In this document: piece by piece, positions 44,140 to 53,472 of the stretch
How positions within the stretch are numbered: the first letter of the stretch is position 1
How the letters are laid out: every line of letters starts with the position of its first letter
Source of the DNA: JAZKJD01 sp040384585
GTDB lineage: Bacteria > Pseudomonadota > Gammaproteobacteria > Diplorickettsiales > Diplorickettsiaceae
Direction of reading: 5' to 3'
Assembly: GCA_040384585.1 (NCBI GenBank)
Contig: JAZKJD010000006.1
Span: 1-55,144 of the forward strand
DNA length: 55,144 nt
The notes under the pieces: model-generated
Told to the model about the DNA's origin: nothing
Seen by the model: only the letters and a program-made list of their open reading frames with translations
Databases searched by the model: none
Position numbers and translations under genes: made by a program

Positions 44140-44524
44140 ATTCTCTCCTTATCTAAAAAATTAAGTTTTTATTCCTCATAAATATTAACCTTTGCACGCT
44201 ATAAAAAAACAGAACTTAACAAGTAAATCATTGATAAAAGAAAATATATTGTATTTTTATAGGATAAAAAGTCGTTGGCACGGGTCCTGCCAACGAATGC
44301 ACTTTTTTGCTGGCTTTCGCCACAAAAAGAAGTCGCATTCGCTGTCACCCCTGCCGCTTTTTAATTCTTGTAACGCGCAAAGAATATTAACTCAAATATT
44401 CATTGGAATTATAATCTATAGTTTCCACGATTTAAATGGCAAATTTGTAACTGCATGTGTTAACCTAGCTTTATCGTTTTTCAAAATGCCATCTATCGTT
44501 GTTTATAGCTAAAAAAGACTAATT
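44140..44524. other. Intergenic region with hairpin repeat
   Basis: These 385 bases hold repeat R copy b (44272-44375). The flanks are AT-rich with no convincing gene or promoter. A frame across the repeat is open but lacks codon-like character. Confidence 0.5.
44272..44375 (-). repeat. Hairpin repeat family R, copy b
   Basis: The inverted copy of 34062-34162. Its plus strand reads GTTGGCACGGGTCCTGCC, then TTTTTTGCTGGCTTTCGCCA and CAAAAAGAAGTCGCATTC. The loop corresponds to GTGGCGAAAGCCAGC. Confidence 0.8.
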
Positions 44525-45217
44525 ATGCGTAAGATACTTTGCCATCATTTTATCTTATTATTTTTGTATGCAGGCTTTTTTGTCCCTATGAACACTTACG
44601 CCGAAGAAAAACCCAATGAGTTTGTCTATTTAAAAAGCTGGGCCCCGACTATTCAGGAAGAGGTTCGGTATTACACTGCTAACAATTTTATAGGCCGCCC
44701 TATCCAAGGTTACCTAAACCCCGTTTGTCTTCTAACAAAAAAAGCAGCTAATGCGTTGTTAAGCATACAAAACACGCTAAGTGAAAAGAATTTAGGATTG
44801 AGAGTTTTTGATTGTTATCGCCCACAAATGGCTGTTGATGACTTTTTTCAATGGAGTCAAAATCCTCAAGACCAAAAAATGAAAAATGCTTATTATCCCC
44901 ATATTAATAAAGCCGATCTGTTTACACTTAACTATATTGCGCGTCGATCAGGCCATACACGCGGCAGTACAGTCGATTTGACACTGGTTGATCTCAAGAC
45001 CAATGAGCCACTTGATATGGGCACTCCTTTTGATTTCATGGATCCTTTATCCCATCCGTCTTGCCGTAAGATTACAATAAAACAATTCCATAATCGCATG
45101 CTATTGCGAAGAATAATGATGACATTTGGCTTTTCGCCCTTAAAAACAGAATGGTGGCATTTCACATTAAAAGATGAGCCTTATAAAAACACTTATTTTA
45201 ATTTTCCTCTTGCGTAA
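44525..45217 (+). CDS. D-alanyl-D-alanine dipeptidase, VanX/DdpX type
   Basis: A secreted M15D zinc peptidase of 230 aa that hydrolyses D-Ala-D-Ala. It has a signal peptide (HFILLFLYAGFFVPMNTYAE), Arg99 in DCYRP, and zinc ligands His144 and Asp151 in SGHTRGSTVDL, Glu209 and His212 in EWWHF, all at family spacing. In non-resistant bacteria such enzymes recycle peptidoglycan D-Ala-D-Ala. It stands alone upstream of the convergent phosphatase-KdsB pair, without vanA/vanH partners. Confidence 0.9.
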   Translation: MRKILCHHFILLFLYAGFFVPMNTYAEEKPNEFVYLKSWAPTIQEEVRYYTANNFIGRPIQGYLNPVCLLTKKAANALLSIQNTLSEKNLGLRVFDCYRPQMAVDDFFQWSQNPQDQKMKNAYYPHINKADLFTLNYIARRSGHTRGSTVDLTLVDLKTNEPLDMGTPFDFMDPLSHPSCRKITIKQFHNRMLLRRIMMTFGFSPLKTEWWHFTLKDEPYKNTYFNFPLA

Positions 45218-45245
45218 CACACCCTAAATACGCAGAAAGAAACCA

Positions 45246-45884
45246 CTACAAAAGCTGCTCAGGTCTTTTGTCCCAAAATTTCACCTGCCATTTTTTATTT
45301 TTATACACAAATAAACAAAGATTACCCGTAGAAACTTTAAAATTTTTATTTTGAATGTGCTGCTCAAATGCTTCTGGAATCAATTGAAGGAAATAACGTA
45401 ATCGTCCATTGCTGGCAATAACAAGAATATTATCCGTCGGTAAATATTTTTTTATTGCATCATCAGCAAATGAACTGACTTCATTAGAAATAAGATCAGC
45501 TGAGCTTAACCAGCCAGCATCTTTTGGCCATTGACTAAAATTTTCCCATGCCGCCAATTCATCTCTGCCGCCTTTTTTTTGAATCTCCAAGCTGCTTAAA
45601 CCAGACCAATTACCGTAATCGATTTCGTTTAAACGAGAATCAATAATCGGTTTCAATGAGGAATGAAGTTCATCTACTACAATTTTAGCGTAATCGCTAG
45701 TCCTTTTTAGCGGACCGCAATAAATCGCTTTTAAAGTGATACTGGTTTGCTGAATGATGCGTGCTAGATTTTTTGCTTGTTGAATACCTGAATCCACCAG
45801 AGGCAAATCTTGTCTTGCACCTACCCATACTGTCGTTTCCCCGGGAGCAAATGTATTACCATGCCTAGAAAAAATAATTTTCAT
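45246..45884 (-). CDS. Histidine phosphatase-family protein lacking the second His
   Basis: 212 aa of the phosphoglycerate-mutase-like fold. It has the phosphohistidine RHG motif (Arg7-His8-Gly9), Arg61 in CGPLKRT, and Glu87 in LNEIDYGNWSG. Where the family has SHGG with the second catalytic His, this protein has ASNG (157-160). It begins inside the stop of the KdsB-like gene (ATGA overlap), so they work together. A sugar-phosphate phosphatase in the same pathway is likely, substrate unknown; reduced activity or a variant subfamily are both possible. Confidence 0.82.
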   Translation of the reverse strand: MKIIFSRHGNTFAPGETTVWVGARQDLPLVDSGIQQAKNLARIIQQTSITLKAIYCGPLKRTSDYAKIVVDELHSSLKPIIDSRLNEIDYGNWSGLSSLEIQKKGGRDELAAWENFSQWPKDAGWLSSADLISNEVSSFADDAIKKYLPTDNILVIASNGRLRYFLQLIPEAFEQHIQNKNFKVSTGNLCLFVYKNKKWQVKFWDKRPEQLL

Positions 45885-46684
45885 ATACCGCTCGTATTAG
45901 TAAAAGAAACAAGCTCAGTTTCCTTATCAATAATCCTTTCGACTTGCTCAATATCGCCTGGACTATCGATAGAAGCATGCGTACGCCCTTTATAATTTAC
46001 GATAACGACCCGAATGGGTATGCCATTTTCAAGTGCACGCAATTGTTCAAGGCCTTCCGCCTGCTCCAACACGGTAGGGGGTAAAGAAGCATAGTTGCTT
46101 AATAAAGAAAAGCAATAAGCATACAATCCGATATGTCGATAAATAGGAGGATTTTCTATCGTTGAATCCCTTAAATAAGGAATCATTCTTTTAGAAAAAT
46201 AAAGCGCATTATATTTTGTATCAAATACAACCATGCTTCCTCCCACATTTCCTTTATTCTTAGTCGCTTGCATCGTTGCATACTCATTTTGAGTAATTTT
46301 TACCGCTAAGGTTCCTATTGTCAAATAATCATTTTTCATCCTATCTACTAACGATTGAATCGCCCAAGGTGGGGTTAAAACCGCATCGCCTTGTAGATTA
46401 ATAATCCTATCGTTATCGTGAATTTTTAAGGACTTAGCGGCCTTAAAGACACGCTCTGTTCCATTTTGACAATCACCCGTCATAATGACTTTTGCACCAA
46501 AATCTAAGGCATGTGCTCTAATATCCGCATGATCCGTTGTAACATAGACGTCATCTATCTCTTTAACCTGTTTTGCAATAGACCAGGTTCGAAAAATTAG
46601 ACTTTTTCCTTTAATTAATGCTAAAGGTTTTCCGGGAAAACGACTTGAGTTATAGCGTGCGGGAATAACAATAATATTTTTCAT
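45881..46684 (-). CDS. KdsB-like CMP-Kdo synthetase family cytidylyltransferase
   Basis: 267 aa; the family activates Kdo-type sugars with CTP for lipopolysaccharide. The opening IIVIPARYNSSRFPGKPLAL, VYVTTDHADIRAHALDFGA, the QNGTERV block and NLQGDAVLTPPWAI are present. KdsB has QGDEP; here it is QGDAV, so it may use a related acid sugar. It is paired with a histidine phosphatase, an arrangement suited to a dedicated sugar branch. An ordinary kdsB elsewhere in the genome would support that. Confidence 0.82.
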   Translation of the reverse strand: MKNIIVIPARYNSSRFPGKPLALIKGKSLIFRTWSIAKQVKEIDDVYVTTDHADIRAHALDFGAKVIMTGDCQNGTERVFKAAKSLKIHDNDRIINLQGDAVLTPPWAIQSLVDRMKNDYLTIGTLAVKITQNEYATMQATKNKGNVGGSMVVFDTKYNALYFSKRMIPYLRDSTIENPPIYRHIGLYAYCFSLLSNYASLPPTVLEQAEGLEQLRALENGIPIRVVIVNYKGRTHASIDSPGDIEQVERIIDKETELVSFTNTSGI

Positions 46685-46721
46685 AGATTAATCTAAAGAA
46701 CAAAGCGCTATCGATGGGATT

Positions 46722-46797
46722 TAGGTTCTGTCTCTAAAGTCCCCTTGTAGGCATCTGCTGCATTAAAAACAGCTCAAAAATACTCATTTTATGTTTA
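46722..46797 (+). mobile_element. Half copy of fold-back element M4
   Basis: TAGGTTCTGTCTCTAAAGT and the following 50 bases match the left half of the complete element at 47069. The match ends inside the central core (ACTCATTT). No right half is present. Confidence 0.75.
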
Positions 46798-46903
46798 TCA
46801 ATAGACTTCAAACACTAACCCAACTTGCGACTACTCAATTCATGAACTAACCTTAAAGGGCAGCACATCCTAAGCTCAAGAAATTTAAATAGAGGAGAAC
46901 GCG

Positions 46904-47071
46904 ATGTTATTATGGGCATTTATATTTCTGGTCATTGCTATTATAGCGGCTATTGTTGGATTTACAGGTGTTTTTGCGGTGGCTGCTGGTATTGCGAAAA
47001 TTATTTTTTTCATATTCATTATACTGGCAATTATTGCATTCATAACGATGCTATTCCGCAAACAACGCTAG
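46904..47071 (+). CDS. DUF1328 small membrane protein
   Basis: 55 aa, ATG 46904 with AGGAG 6 nt before it. Two hydrophobic segments (WAFIFLVIAIIAAIVGFTGV, then IIFFIFIILAIIAFITMLF) and AAGIAKI are the DUF1328/YtjA signature. The family is widespread with unknown function. The TAG stop coincides with the left edge of element M4, so the insertion may have set the C-terminus (FRKQR). The upstream region holds the half copy of M4. Confidence 0.85.
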   Translation: MLLWAFIFLVIAIIAAIVGFTGVFAVAAGIAKIIFFIFIILAIIAFITMLFRKQR

Positions 47072-47212
47072 GTTCTGTCTCTAAAGTCCCCTTGTCGCCA
47101 TCTGCTGCGTTAAAAACAGCTCAAAATACTCATTTACCTCGTGTAAACTCCGTTTTTTTCGCTGTTTTCGCCTTGCGGATGACGACAATCATAACTTTAG
47201 AAACAGAACCTA
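47069..47212. mobile_element. Fold-back element (MITE-like) M4
   Basis: Inverted repeats TAGGTTCTGTCTCTAAAGT and ACTTTAGAAACAGAACCTA bound 144 bp; inner arms AAAACAGC and GCTGTTTT pair. The centre is ACTCATTTACCTCGTGTAAA, then CTCCG. TA at both edges. A half copy lies at 46722, and a terminus-like relic ends petC at 15666. The remaining 70 bases before the tgt stop hold only a weak CCTAG hairpin. Confidence 0.85.
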
Positions 47213-47285
47213 AGAAAGTGATTTTTAATTAACTACGCTTATGTCAACACCCTAGAATAATAAAACCTAGGCTCTTATGCTCTGC

Positions 47286-48440
47286 CTATTCAGCAAAAAT
47301 TAAAGCTCGCATTTGTTCACAAACCGAGTGCATTATGTAAATATTATGAATACACGCCAATTGCTTATAGAGAGACGAGCCTTGCTTAAACAAAAAATGT
47401 AAATACGCCCGACTGAAGTGTCGGCAAGTATAGCACAAACACCCCTGTAAAATAGGTCTATTGTCGTTAGCATAAATCGATTTTTTGATTACAAGCCGTC
47501 CATTTTTTTCTTCACTTAAAAATTCAAGCCAATCTTCGATTTTACTCACTTTTCCATGATAAAGTGCGCCATGTCGTGCATTTCGAGTCGGCGCAACACA
47601 ATCAAACACATCGATACCTTTTGCCACAACATCAATTAAATCTTGAGGATTAAGACCCACGCCCATGGTATAGCGAATCTTATTAACGGGTAATAAAGGC
47701 CTAACCCAATCGATCACCTCATGGGTTTTCTTGATATCAAAACCAATCACTTCGCCACCTATGGCAATACCTTCTACATCAGCCTCTAAAATAAATTGTG
47801 TACTTTTTTCCCGAAGATCTTGAAAGCTACCCCCCTGAATAATGCCAAATAACGCTTGTTTATGACCATAATAGGAATTAGATGAACGTTGATGCGTTTC
47901 CTTTGATTCCAATAGCCAGCGATGCGTGCGATCCATCGCGGCTAATGCCGCCTCTCTTCCTCCTTGCTCTGGCGTACACTCATCCAATGCCATGATAATA
48001 TCCGCGCCAATAATTTTTTGCGCTTCAATAGAACTTTTAGGAGTTAAATGAATAACGTTACCTGTTATTGGATGCTTAAAATGTGCACCCTCTTTATCAA
48101 TTCGACAAATTTTTGCATTTTTAGATAAACTAAATACTTGAAAACCTCCACTGTCGCTTAACATAGGCCTATCCCAAGCCATCAAACGATGCATTCCACC
48201 ACTCGCTTTTATCACTTCCAACCCTGGATTAACCAACATGTGATAAGTATTTCCCCCTAAAATAATCTGCGAACCCGCATGAATAAGATCGTCAGGAGTC
48301 ATATGGTTAACAAAAGCGCGCGTTCCAACCGGCATAAAGCTCGGTGTCATAATCCTTCCATGAGGCGTTGATATTTCCATAACTCTTGCAGAAGTCGTTT
48401 TACTGGATTTAATAAGCCGCGTTGTGAATTGATTCATCAT
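47286..48440 (-). CDS. tgt: Queuine tRNA-ribosyltransferase
   Basis: Exchanges guanine for preQ1 at tRNA position 34. Active-site motifs are LSDSGGFQVFSL, FGIIQGG and the nucleophile Asp in DVFDCVAPTRNARHG; the zinc site is CLCYTC with a later His in AYLHFLF. The start is ATG 48440 (384 aa); TTG 48479, overlapping the trmJ stop, would add 13 residues not typical of the family. It follows trmJ closely rather than its usual neighbour queA, which is 5.5 kb to the right. Confidence 0.95.
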   Translation of the reverse strand: MMNQFTTRLIKSSKTTSARVMEISTPHGRIMTPSFMPVGTRAFVNHMTPDDLIHAGSQIILGGNTYHMLVNPGLEVIKASGGMHRLMAWDRPMLSDSGGFQVFSLSKNAKICRIDKEGAHFKHPITGNVIHLTPKSSIEAQKIIGADIIMALDECTPEQGGREAALAAMDRTHRWLLESKETHQRSSNSYYGHKQALFGIIQGGSFQDLREKSTQFILEADVEGIAIGGEVIGFDIKKTHEVIDWVRPLLPVNKIRYTMGVGLNPQDLIDVVAKGIDVFDCVAPTRNARHGALYHGKVSKIEDWLEFLSEEKNGRLVIKKSIYANDNRPILQGCLCYTCRHFSRAYLHFLFKQGSSLYKQLACIHNIYIMHSVCEQMRALIFAE

Positions 48441-48475
48441 AAATTGCTTTTTATTCTCATGATTTTTTCTTAGTT

Positions 48476-49204
48476 TCAAGGAAGTTTTTTCTGAATTGCA
48501 CTTAAAATACCGCGTAAAATCTTTACCTCTGTTTCATCGGGTTCGGCGCGGCTAAATAAACGACGTAAGCGATCCATGATCTGTTGACTACGAAAAACTT
48601 GTAAAAATTCGACGCGAGTTAGTACGGCATTTAAATGCTGATAAAAATGTTCAAGCTGTTTTACGCTGGCAAATTCTCTTTGATTCACAAGCACAGTTTC
48701 TTTTTTCTGTAAAAAGGCCATGCGTAGTTCGTAACAAACGATTTGTACCGCTGCTGCAAGATTCAGAGAACGATACCTTGGGTTGGTGGGAATAATGATC
48801 TGAACATGACATTGCTGTAACTCCTGATTGCTAAGTCCGCATCGTTCACATCCAAATACAATGGCTATCTCTTGTTGAGACATCTCAGTGATTTTTTCTG
48901 CTGCGGCGTGGGGAGTTAGGGAAATCCAATTAAGCTCACGCATACGTGTACTAGTACCAAAAACGAAACGACAATCCTTGATCGCTTCTTCCAAACTATC
49001 GACGACAAACGCTCCCGCTAAGATATCCAGAGCATGGCTTGCCCTTACTGAAGCATGGCGGTGAGGAAATTCTTTCGCAGCAACCAAATAGAGGTGCTGT
49101 AAGCCCATTGTCTTCATAGCACGCGCTGTTGCGCCGATATTGCCAGGGTCGCTTGGATTAGCTAACACAATGCGGATATGGGGGAAAAGTTCAGAAAAAG
49201 CCAT
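48476..49204 (-). CDS. trmJ: tRNA (cytidine/uridine-2'-O-)-methyltransferase
   Basis: SPOUT-class enzyme that methylates position 32 of tRNA. The family opening IRIVLANPSDPGNIGATARA, the HRHASVRASHALDIL region, and VFGCERCGLSNQEL with NLAAAVQIVCYEL form the trefoil-knot cofactor site. Length is 242 aa. It is divergent from suhB, as in E. coli. Confidence 0.94.
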   Translation of the reverse strand: MAFSELFPHIRIVLANPSDPGNIGATARAMKTMGLQHLYLVAAKEFPHRHASVRASHALDILAGAFVVDSLEEAIKDCRFVFGTSTRMRELNWISLTPHAAAEKITEMSQQEIAIVFGCERCGLSNQELQQCHVQIIIPTNPRYRSLNLAAAVQIVCYELRMAFLQKKETVLVNQREFASVKQLEHFYQHLNAVLTRVEFLQVFRSQQIMDRLRRLFSRAEPDETEVKILRGILSAIQKKLP

Positions 49205-49282
49205 TTATAGTGTTATTTAATGAAATAAACATGGTATCATCGTTCCTATTTTATTGCATTTTCAAAAGTAAAAATAATTGAT

Positions 49283-49371
49283 AAGCTGCACTGGGTCCTG
49301 TCACTGGGACAGACTTTTTTTGTCGGCTTACGCCACAAAAGAAAGCCTATCCCGTGCCACCCAGCGTTCTG
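49283..49371 (-). repeat. Hairpin repeat family R, copy c
   Basis: Arms CTGGGACAGACTTTTTT and AAAAGAAAGCCTATCCC pair around GTCGGCTTACGCCAC (reverse complement GTGGCGTAAGCCGAC). It sits in the trmJ-suhB divergent region, where it may affect both promoters. Confidence 0.75.
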
Positions 49372-49437
49372 TATCACTTTGAAAATGCAATTAAAGATAG
49401 AATAGACCTTCTTACCCTTTAATATTAATAATCAACG

Positions 49438-50262
49438 ATGCACCCTTTCTTAACTACTGCGGACCGTGCAGCACGGCAAGCAGGAAGAATTATCCTAACT
49501 GGCCTAGAACGCTTAGATCGGATCCGCAAGCAACAAAAAAACGGAAATCGTGGCATCGTAACGGAGATCGATCTACAGGCAGAAAAAGCGATTATTGCTA
49601 CCATTAAAGGCGCTTATCCAGACCATGGAATTTTTTCTGAAGAAAGCGACCCCATAAAGGGAGCTCACTATACATGGATTATTGACCCCTTGGACGGAAC
49701 CTGCAATTTTATCCATGATTTTCCTCATTTTGCAGTTTCCATTGCTATAAAAAACCAGGAAAAAAACTGTATTGAATATGCGCTTATCTATGATCCTTTA
49801 CGGCAAGAAACCTTTACAGCAGCACGCGGTTGCGGTGCGTATTTAAATAATACCCAACGATTTCCGCGGCGTTTACGTGTCAGTAATCGAACTAGCATTG
49901 AAGAATCACTTTTAGGCATTTCTATTCCTTCTCGAGGACTCAATACATTAACTCCATCGCTAGGCACATCGCTGAATAAAGAGGCATTACGAACGATGAT
50001 GGCGCAAGCCAGCGGTGTTCGACGTACAGGCTCAGCTGTACTCGATCTCGCCTATGTTGCGGCCGCTCGTTTAGATGCCGCACTAGAACTTAATCTTGAA
50101 CATTGGGATATCGCTGCCGGAGTTTTACTTATTCAAGAAGCCGGCGGAATAAGCTGCGATTTAAAAGGTGGAGAAAATTACTTTGAAACAGGCCATATTA
50201 TTGCTGGAAACCCTAAGCTTTGTCGTTTATTATTAAAAGCAATTCGATTACCTACGGCCTAG
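49438..50262 (+). CDS. suhB: Inositol-1-monophosphatase family protein SuhB
   Basis: 274 aa. Motifs are EESD, WIIDPLDGTCNFIHDFPHFAVS and EHWDIAAGVLLIQEAGG. In E. coli SuhB also joins transcription antitermination complexes on rRNA. It is divergent from trmJ and its 3' end overlaps secF by 11 nt in the opposite direction. It shares its fold with cysQ near the window's left end. Confidence 0.94.
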   Translation: MHPFLTTADRAARQAGRIILTGLERLDRIRKQQKNGNRGIVTEIDLQAEKAIIATIKGAYPDHGIFSEESDPIKGAHYTWIIDPLDGTCNFIHDFPHFAVSIAIKNQEKNCIEYALIYDPLRQETFTAARGCGAYLNNTQRFPRRLRVSNRTSIEESLLGISIPSRGLNTLTPSLGTSLNKEALRTMMAQASGVRRTGSAVLDLAYVAAARLDAALELNLEHWDIAAGVLLIQEAGGISCDLKGGENYFETGHIIAGNPKLCRLLLKAIRLPTA

Positions 50263-51163
50263 GATCCACTTCCTTTGCTACTTGTAAAAAGTTAGTTCTA
50301 TCAAGACCTAAAGCGACAGCCAATGCACCTGCTACATAGATGGAAGAATAAGTTCCTATAACAATCCCTATGACTAAAGCCAATGCGAAACTGTGAATCA
50401 TCGGGCCCCCAAAAATACACAAAGAAAGCACAACAAAGAGGGTAGTTGCCGAAGTCATAATGGTTCTTGATAGCGTTTGGTTAATTGAAAGGTTAACGAC
50501 TTCTATCGCAGACTTTTTACGCAACTTACGAAAATTTTCGCGGATTCTATCAAAAATAACAATGGTATCGTTAAGAGAATAACCAATCACTGCTAATATA
50601 GCCGCCAGTGCTGTGAGATTAAATTCAATATGGAATAAAGAAAAAATCCCTAAAATTAAAATAGGATCATGAATCAAAGCCACCGCCGCGCCTATTGCAA
50701 ATCGATACTCAAAACGCAAGGCTATGTAAACCATAATACCCAATAAAGCGATAAACACCGCCAAGGCACCTTGTGTTGCTAATTCGCGCCCTACCTGAGG
50801 GCCTATAAATTCAAGTTGTTTTAATTGCGCACCTGGCAGTGCTTTGAGAATTTGCGAAGCTAAATCGTGTTGACTAGTCTGCTCTGTAGCAAGACTAATT
50901 AAAACATCGTGTGAGGTTCCATAACTTTGTACCAGCGCATCTTTAATTCCGGTCTGTTGTAATTCCTGACGTAATTTAGGCAGTTCAACAGAATGGTCAA
51001 ATGAAATTTGTAGCTGGCTACCACCGGTAAAATCTAATCCCCAATGCAAACCATTCATCATTAACGACACGACAGAAATCAATAGTAACAATAAAGACAA
51101 AGCAATCGCCCAGCGTTGTAACCCTAAAAAATTGATATGTGTTTGTCTCTTAAAAAATTCCAC
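50252..51163 (-). CDS. secF: Protein translocase subunit SecF
   Basis: Works with SecD to pull proteins out of the SecYEG channel using the proton gradient. 303 aa, GTG start 18 nt after the secD stop. GLDFTGGSQLQI opens the first periplasmic domain, and YSLNDTIVIFDRIREN in segment 4 is the family signature. Six membrane segments are visible. Confidence 0.95.
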   Translation of the reverse strand: MEFFKRQTHINFLGLQRWAIALSLLLLLISVVSLMMNGLHWGLDFTGGSQLQISFDHSVELPKLRQELQQTGIKDALVQSYGTSHDVLISLATEQTSQHDLASQILKALPGAQLKQLEFIGPQVGRELATQGALAVFIALLGIMVYIALRFEYRFAIGAAVALIHDPILILGIFSLFHIEFNLTALAAILAVIGYSLNDTIVIFDRIRENFRKLRKKSAIEVVNLSINQTLSRTIMTSATTLFVVLSLCIFGGPMIHSFALALVIGIVIGTYSSIYVAGALAVALGLDRTNFLQVAKEVDPRP

Positions 51164-51181
51164 TGTAATAACTCTTAAAAA

Positions 51182-53047
51182 CTAAATACCTATTGGTAAG
51201 CGCTTGATGGGACGACCACCATAAAAAAGATTAACCAGGGCTCGTGTTAACATGACGCCCGTTAACATAGAGGTTAGCAAGCCGAACGTTAGGGTAACTG
51301 CAAAACCCTTAATAGAACCTGTACCAATTCCAAATAAAACTAAAGCTGCAATCAACGTTGTGACGTTCGCATCAATGATGGTCGCTAACGCGCGATCATA
51401 ACCCGCATGAATACTGGCTTGAGGTGATACCCCATTTCGTAGCTCTTCACGAATACGTTCGAATATTAAGACGTTAGCATCGACGGCCATTCCCACGGTT
51501 AATACAATTCCTGCCATCCCTGGCAAGGTTAAGGTCATACCTAATAAAGACAAAAGTGCAATAAGTAAAACGACATTCATTGCTAAAGCAATATCAGCGA
51601 TTAAACCAAATATTCCATAATAAATTGCCATAAAAACAACGGCTAAAATAAGTCCCACAACAATGGAGATAAACCCTTTATGAATATTCTCTGCGCCTAA
51701 TTGTGGACCAATAGTTCGCTGCTCCACAACATAAATAGGTGCCGGCAATGCTCCTGCCCGTAGTAATAAAGACAGATTCAGTGCTTCTTGAGTATTCGTT
51801 AAACCCGTGACTTGAAAGTTGGGTGGTAATGCGGTCTGAATCGTTGCAATGCTAATCACTCGCTCAACTTTATGAGGAATATGTATCACTTTTCCCGCTA
51901 CCGTTTTCGCTATTGCTTTTGTCTCTACATAAACAATCGCTAGCGGTTTACCCACGTTTTCTCCCGTAATACGATGGAAATAGCTTTCCCCACCGCCCCC
52001 TAGACTAATACTCACAGCAGAACGACCGGATTCATCAAAGCTAGTTGACGCATCGGTAATTGAATTTCCGGTTAATATGACTTGTTTACTCAATAAAACA
52101 GGTTGATTTTGATAGTGATACAATTGTGAATCCGGTGGAACAACACCTGAAGATTGTGCAATACGCGCGTCGTGGTTCACATCAACCAAACGAAACTCTA
52201 TCGTTGCGGTTCCACCTAAAACTTGCTGCGCCCTAGCGATATCTTGTACACCAGGTAAATCAACTAAAATTCGATTTCTACCTTGTTGCTGAACAATCGG
52301 TTCAGCAATACCCAATTCATTGATTCGATTACGTAAGGTATTAATCGTTTGGTCAATAGCCAATTGTCGTAAATGATTAAGTCCTTGCTCCGTCCACTGT
52401 AAAGAAAGTTGATACGGTTGATTTTTTCCTTGCGTCGTAGTCAATAAAAAATCAGGAAATTGGCGCCCTAGCAAGTGCTTAGCCTTATCTAGATTACTGG
52501 CATCGCGGAATAAAAGATGTAGCTGCTTATTTTCGGGTATGAGTTCTGTATAACGGATATTAGCCTGCTGTAGATTTTCACTAATATTTTTAAGCAGTCC
52601 CTGTAATCGCTGTGTAATCACACTATTAAGATCCACTTCCAAGGCAAAGTGTACACCTCCTCGTAGGTCCAATCCTAATTTCATAGGAAGCGCGCCAATG
52701 GTTTGCATCCATTTTGGCGTGGAGGGTAACAAATTGACAGCCACCGTATAATCATCGCCCAAGGCAGCTGATAAGCTATCTTTAGCCTTAAGTTGAACGT
52801 CGGTATTTTTAAAACGTAAGAAAATAGTTTGCTTATCGTTCTCTTGGCTTATTGGATGAAACTGTCCCGCTTTAATAAGCGTTTCCACCTTCGAATTCAG
52901 AAGCGTCATATTGGTGGTCGCCGCCGCGACAGGAGAAATCTGTACGGCTGGCTGTTCAGGAAAAAGATTGGGAATAGCATAGATAAAGCCCAATATAACA
53001 AGCAAAACCAATAAGCAATTTTTCCAAAGGGGATATTTATTAAGCAT
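51182..53047 (-). CDS. secD: Protein translocase subunit SecD
   Basis: 621 aa with an N-terminal anchor, the periplasmic P1 head (GLDLRGGVHFALEVDL; ELGIAEPIVQQQGRNRILVD) and the C-terminal six-helix region with GMAVDANVLIFERIREELRN. It is second in yajC-secD-secF, 18 nt after yajC and 18 nt before secF. Confidence 0.96.
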   Translation of the reverse strand: MLNKYPLWKNCLLVLLVILGFIYAIPNLFPEQPAVQISPVAAATTNMTLLNSKVETLIKAGQFHPISQENDKQTIFLRFKNTDVQLKAKDSLSAALGDDYTVAVNLLPSTPKWMQTIGALPMKLGLDLRGGVHFALEVDLNSVITQRLQGLLKNISENLQQANIRYTELIPENKQLHLLFRDASNLDKAKHLLGRQFPDFLLTTTQGKNQPYQLSLQWTEQGLNHLRQLAIDQTINTLRNRINELGIAEPIVQQQGRNRILVDLPGVQDIARAQQVLGGTATIEFRLVDVNHDARIAQSSGVVPPDSQLYHYQNQPVLLSKQVILTGNSITDASTSFDESGRSAVSISLGGGGESYFHRITGENVGKPLAIVYVETKAIAKTVAGKVIHIPHKVERVISIATIQTALPPNFQVTGLTNTQEALNLSLLLRAGALPAPIYVVEQRTIGPQLGAENIHKGFISIVVGLILAVVFMAIYYGIFGLIADIALAMNVVLLIALLSLLGMTLTLPGMAGIVLTVGMAVDANVLIFERIREELRNGVSPQASIHAGYDRALATIIDANVTTLIAALVLFGIGTGSIKGFAVTLTFGLLTSMLTGVMLTRALVNLFYGGRPIKRLPIGI

Positions 53048-53065
53048 AATCTATGAACGTAAGAC

Positions 53066-53398
53066 TTAAAGCGTTCCCTTGGGTAATACACTGGCGACAG
53101 CCGCTTTTTGCATCTTAACCTCAACATTCTCAGCAATCTTTAAGGTAATAAAATCATCTCTAAGTGCTGTAATCTTACCCATTATTCCGCCCGTTGTGCT
53201 CACTTCATCAGCAACTGCTAAACTCGCCATTAACTGACGATGTTCTTTAGCTCGTTTTGCCTGTGGACGCCACAGCAATAAATAAAAAATGACAACGAAA
53301 GCTAATAAAATAAGAATTTGTGAAAATCCGCCCCCTTGAGACACCGCAGAAGTCGTAGCTGCTGATTCAGCCAGTGCATTGCTTATAAAAAAGCTCAT
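53066..53398 (-). CDS. yajC: Sec translocase accessory protein YajC
   Basis: 110 aa from ATG 53398, which has GAGGAG upstream. One membrane segment (ILILLAFVVIFYLLLWRPQ) is followed by the charged QAKRAKEHRQLMASLAVADE and a C-domain with TTGGIMGKITALRDDFITLK. It heads the yajC-secD-secF operon. A small unknown gene on the opposite strand separates it from queA. Confidence 0.94.
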   Translation of the reverse strand: MSFFISNALAESAATTSAVSQGGGFSQILILLAFVVIFYLLLWRPQAKRAKEHRQLMASLAVADEVSTTGGIMGKITALRDDFITLKIAENVEVKMQKAAVASVLPKGTL

Positions 53399-53472
53399 AA
53401 ACTCTCCTCGATTAAACCGATAATGTAAGGCATGCAATTTACCTGTTTCCCCAGTTTTTCGCAAATTTTACG

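Noticed and set aside
44192..44512. Possible 106-aa gene
   Set aside because: It crosses hairpin repeat copy b; no ribosome-binding site.
44525..45217. Vancomycin-resistance cluster
   Set aside because: Only the VanX-like peptidase is present; no ligase or dehydrogenase gene adjoins it.
46912..47232. Possible 106-aa gene overlapping DUF1328
   Set aside because: It is the +2 shadow of the DUF1328 gene running into element M4.
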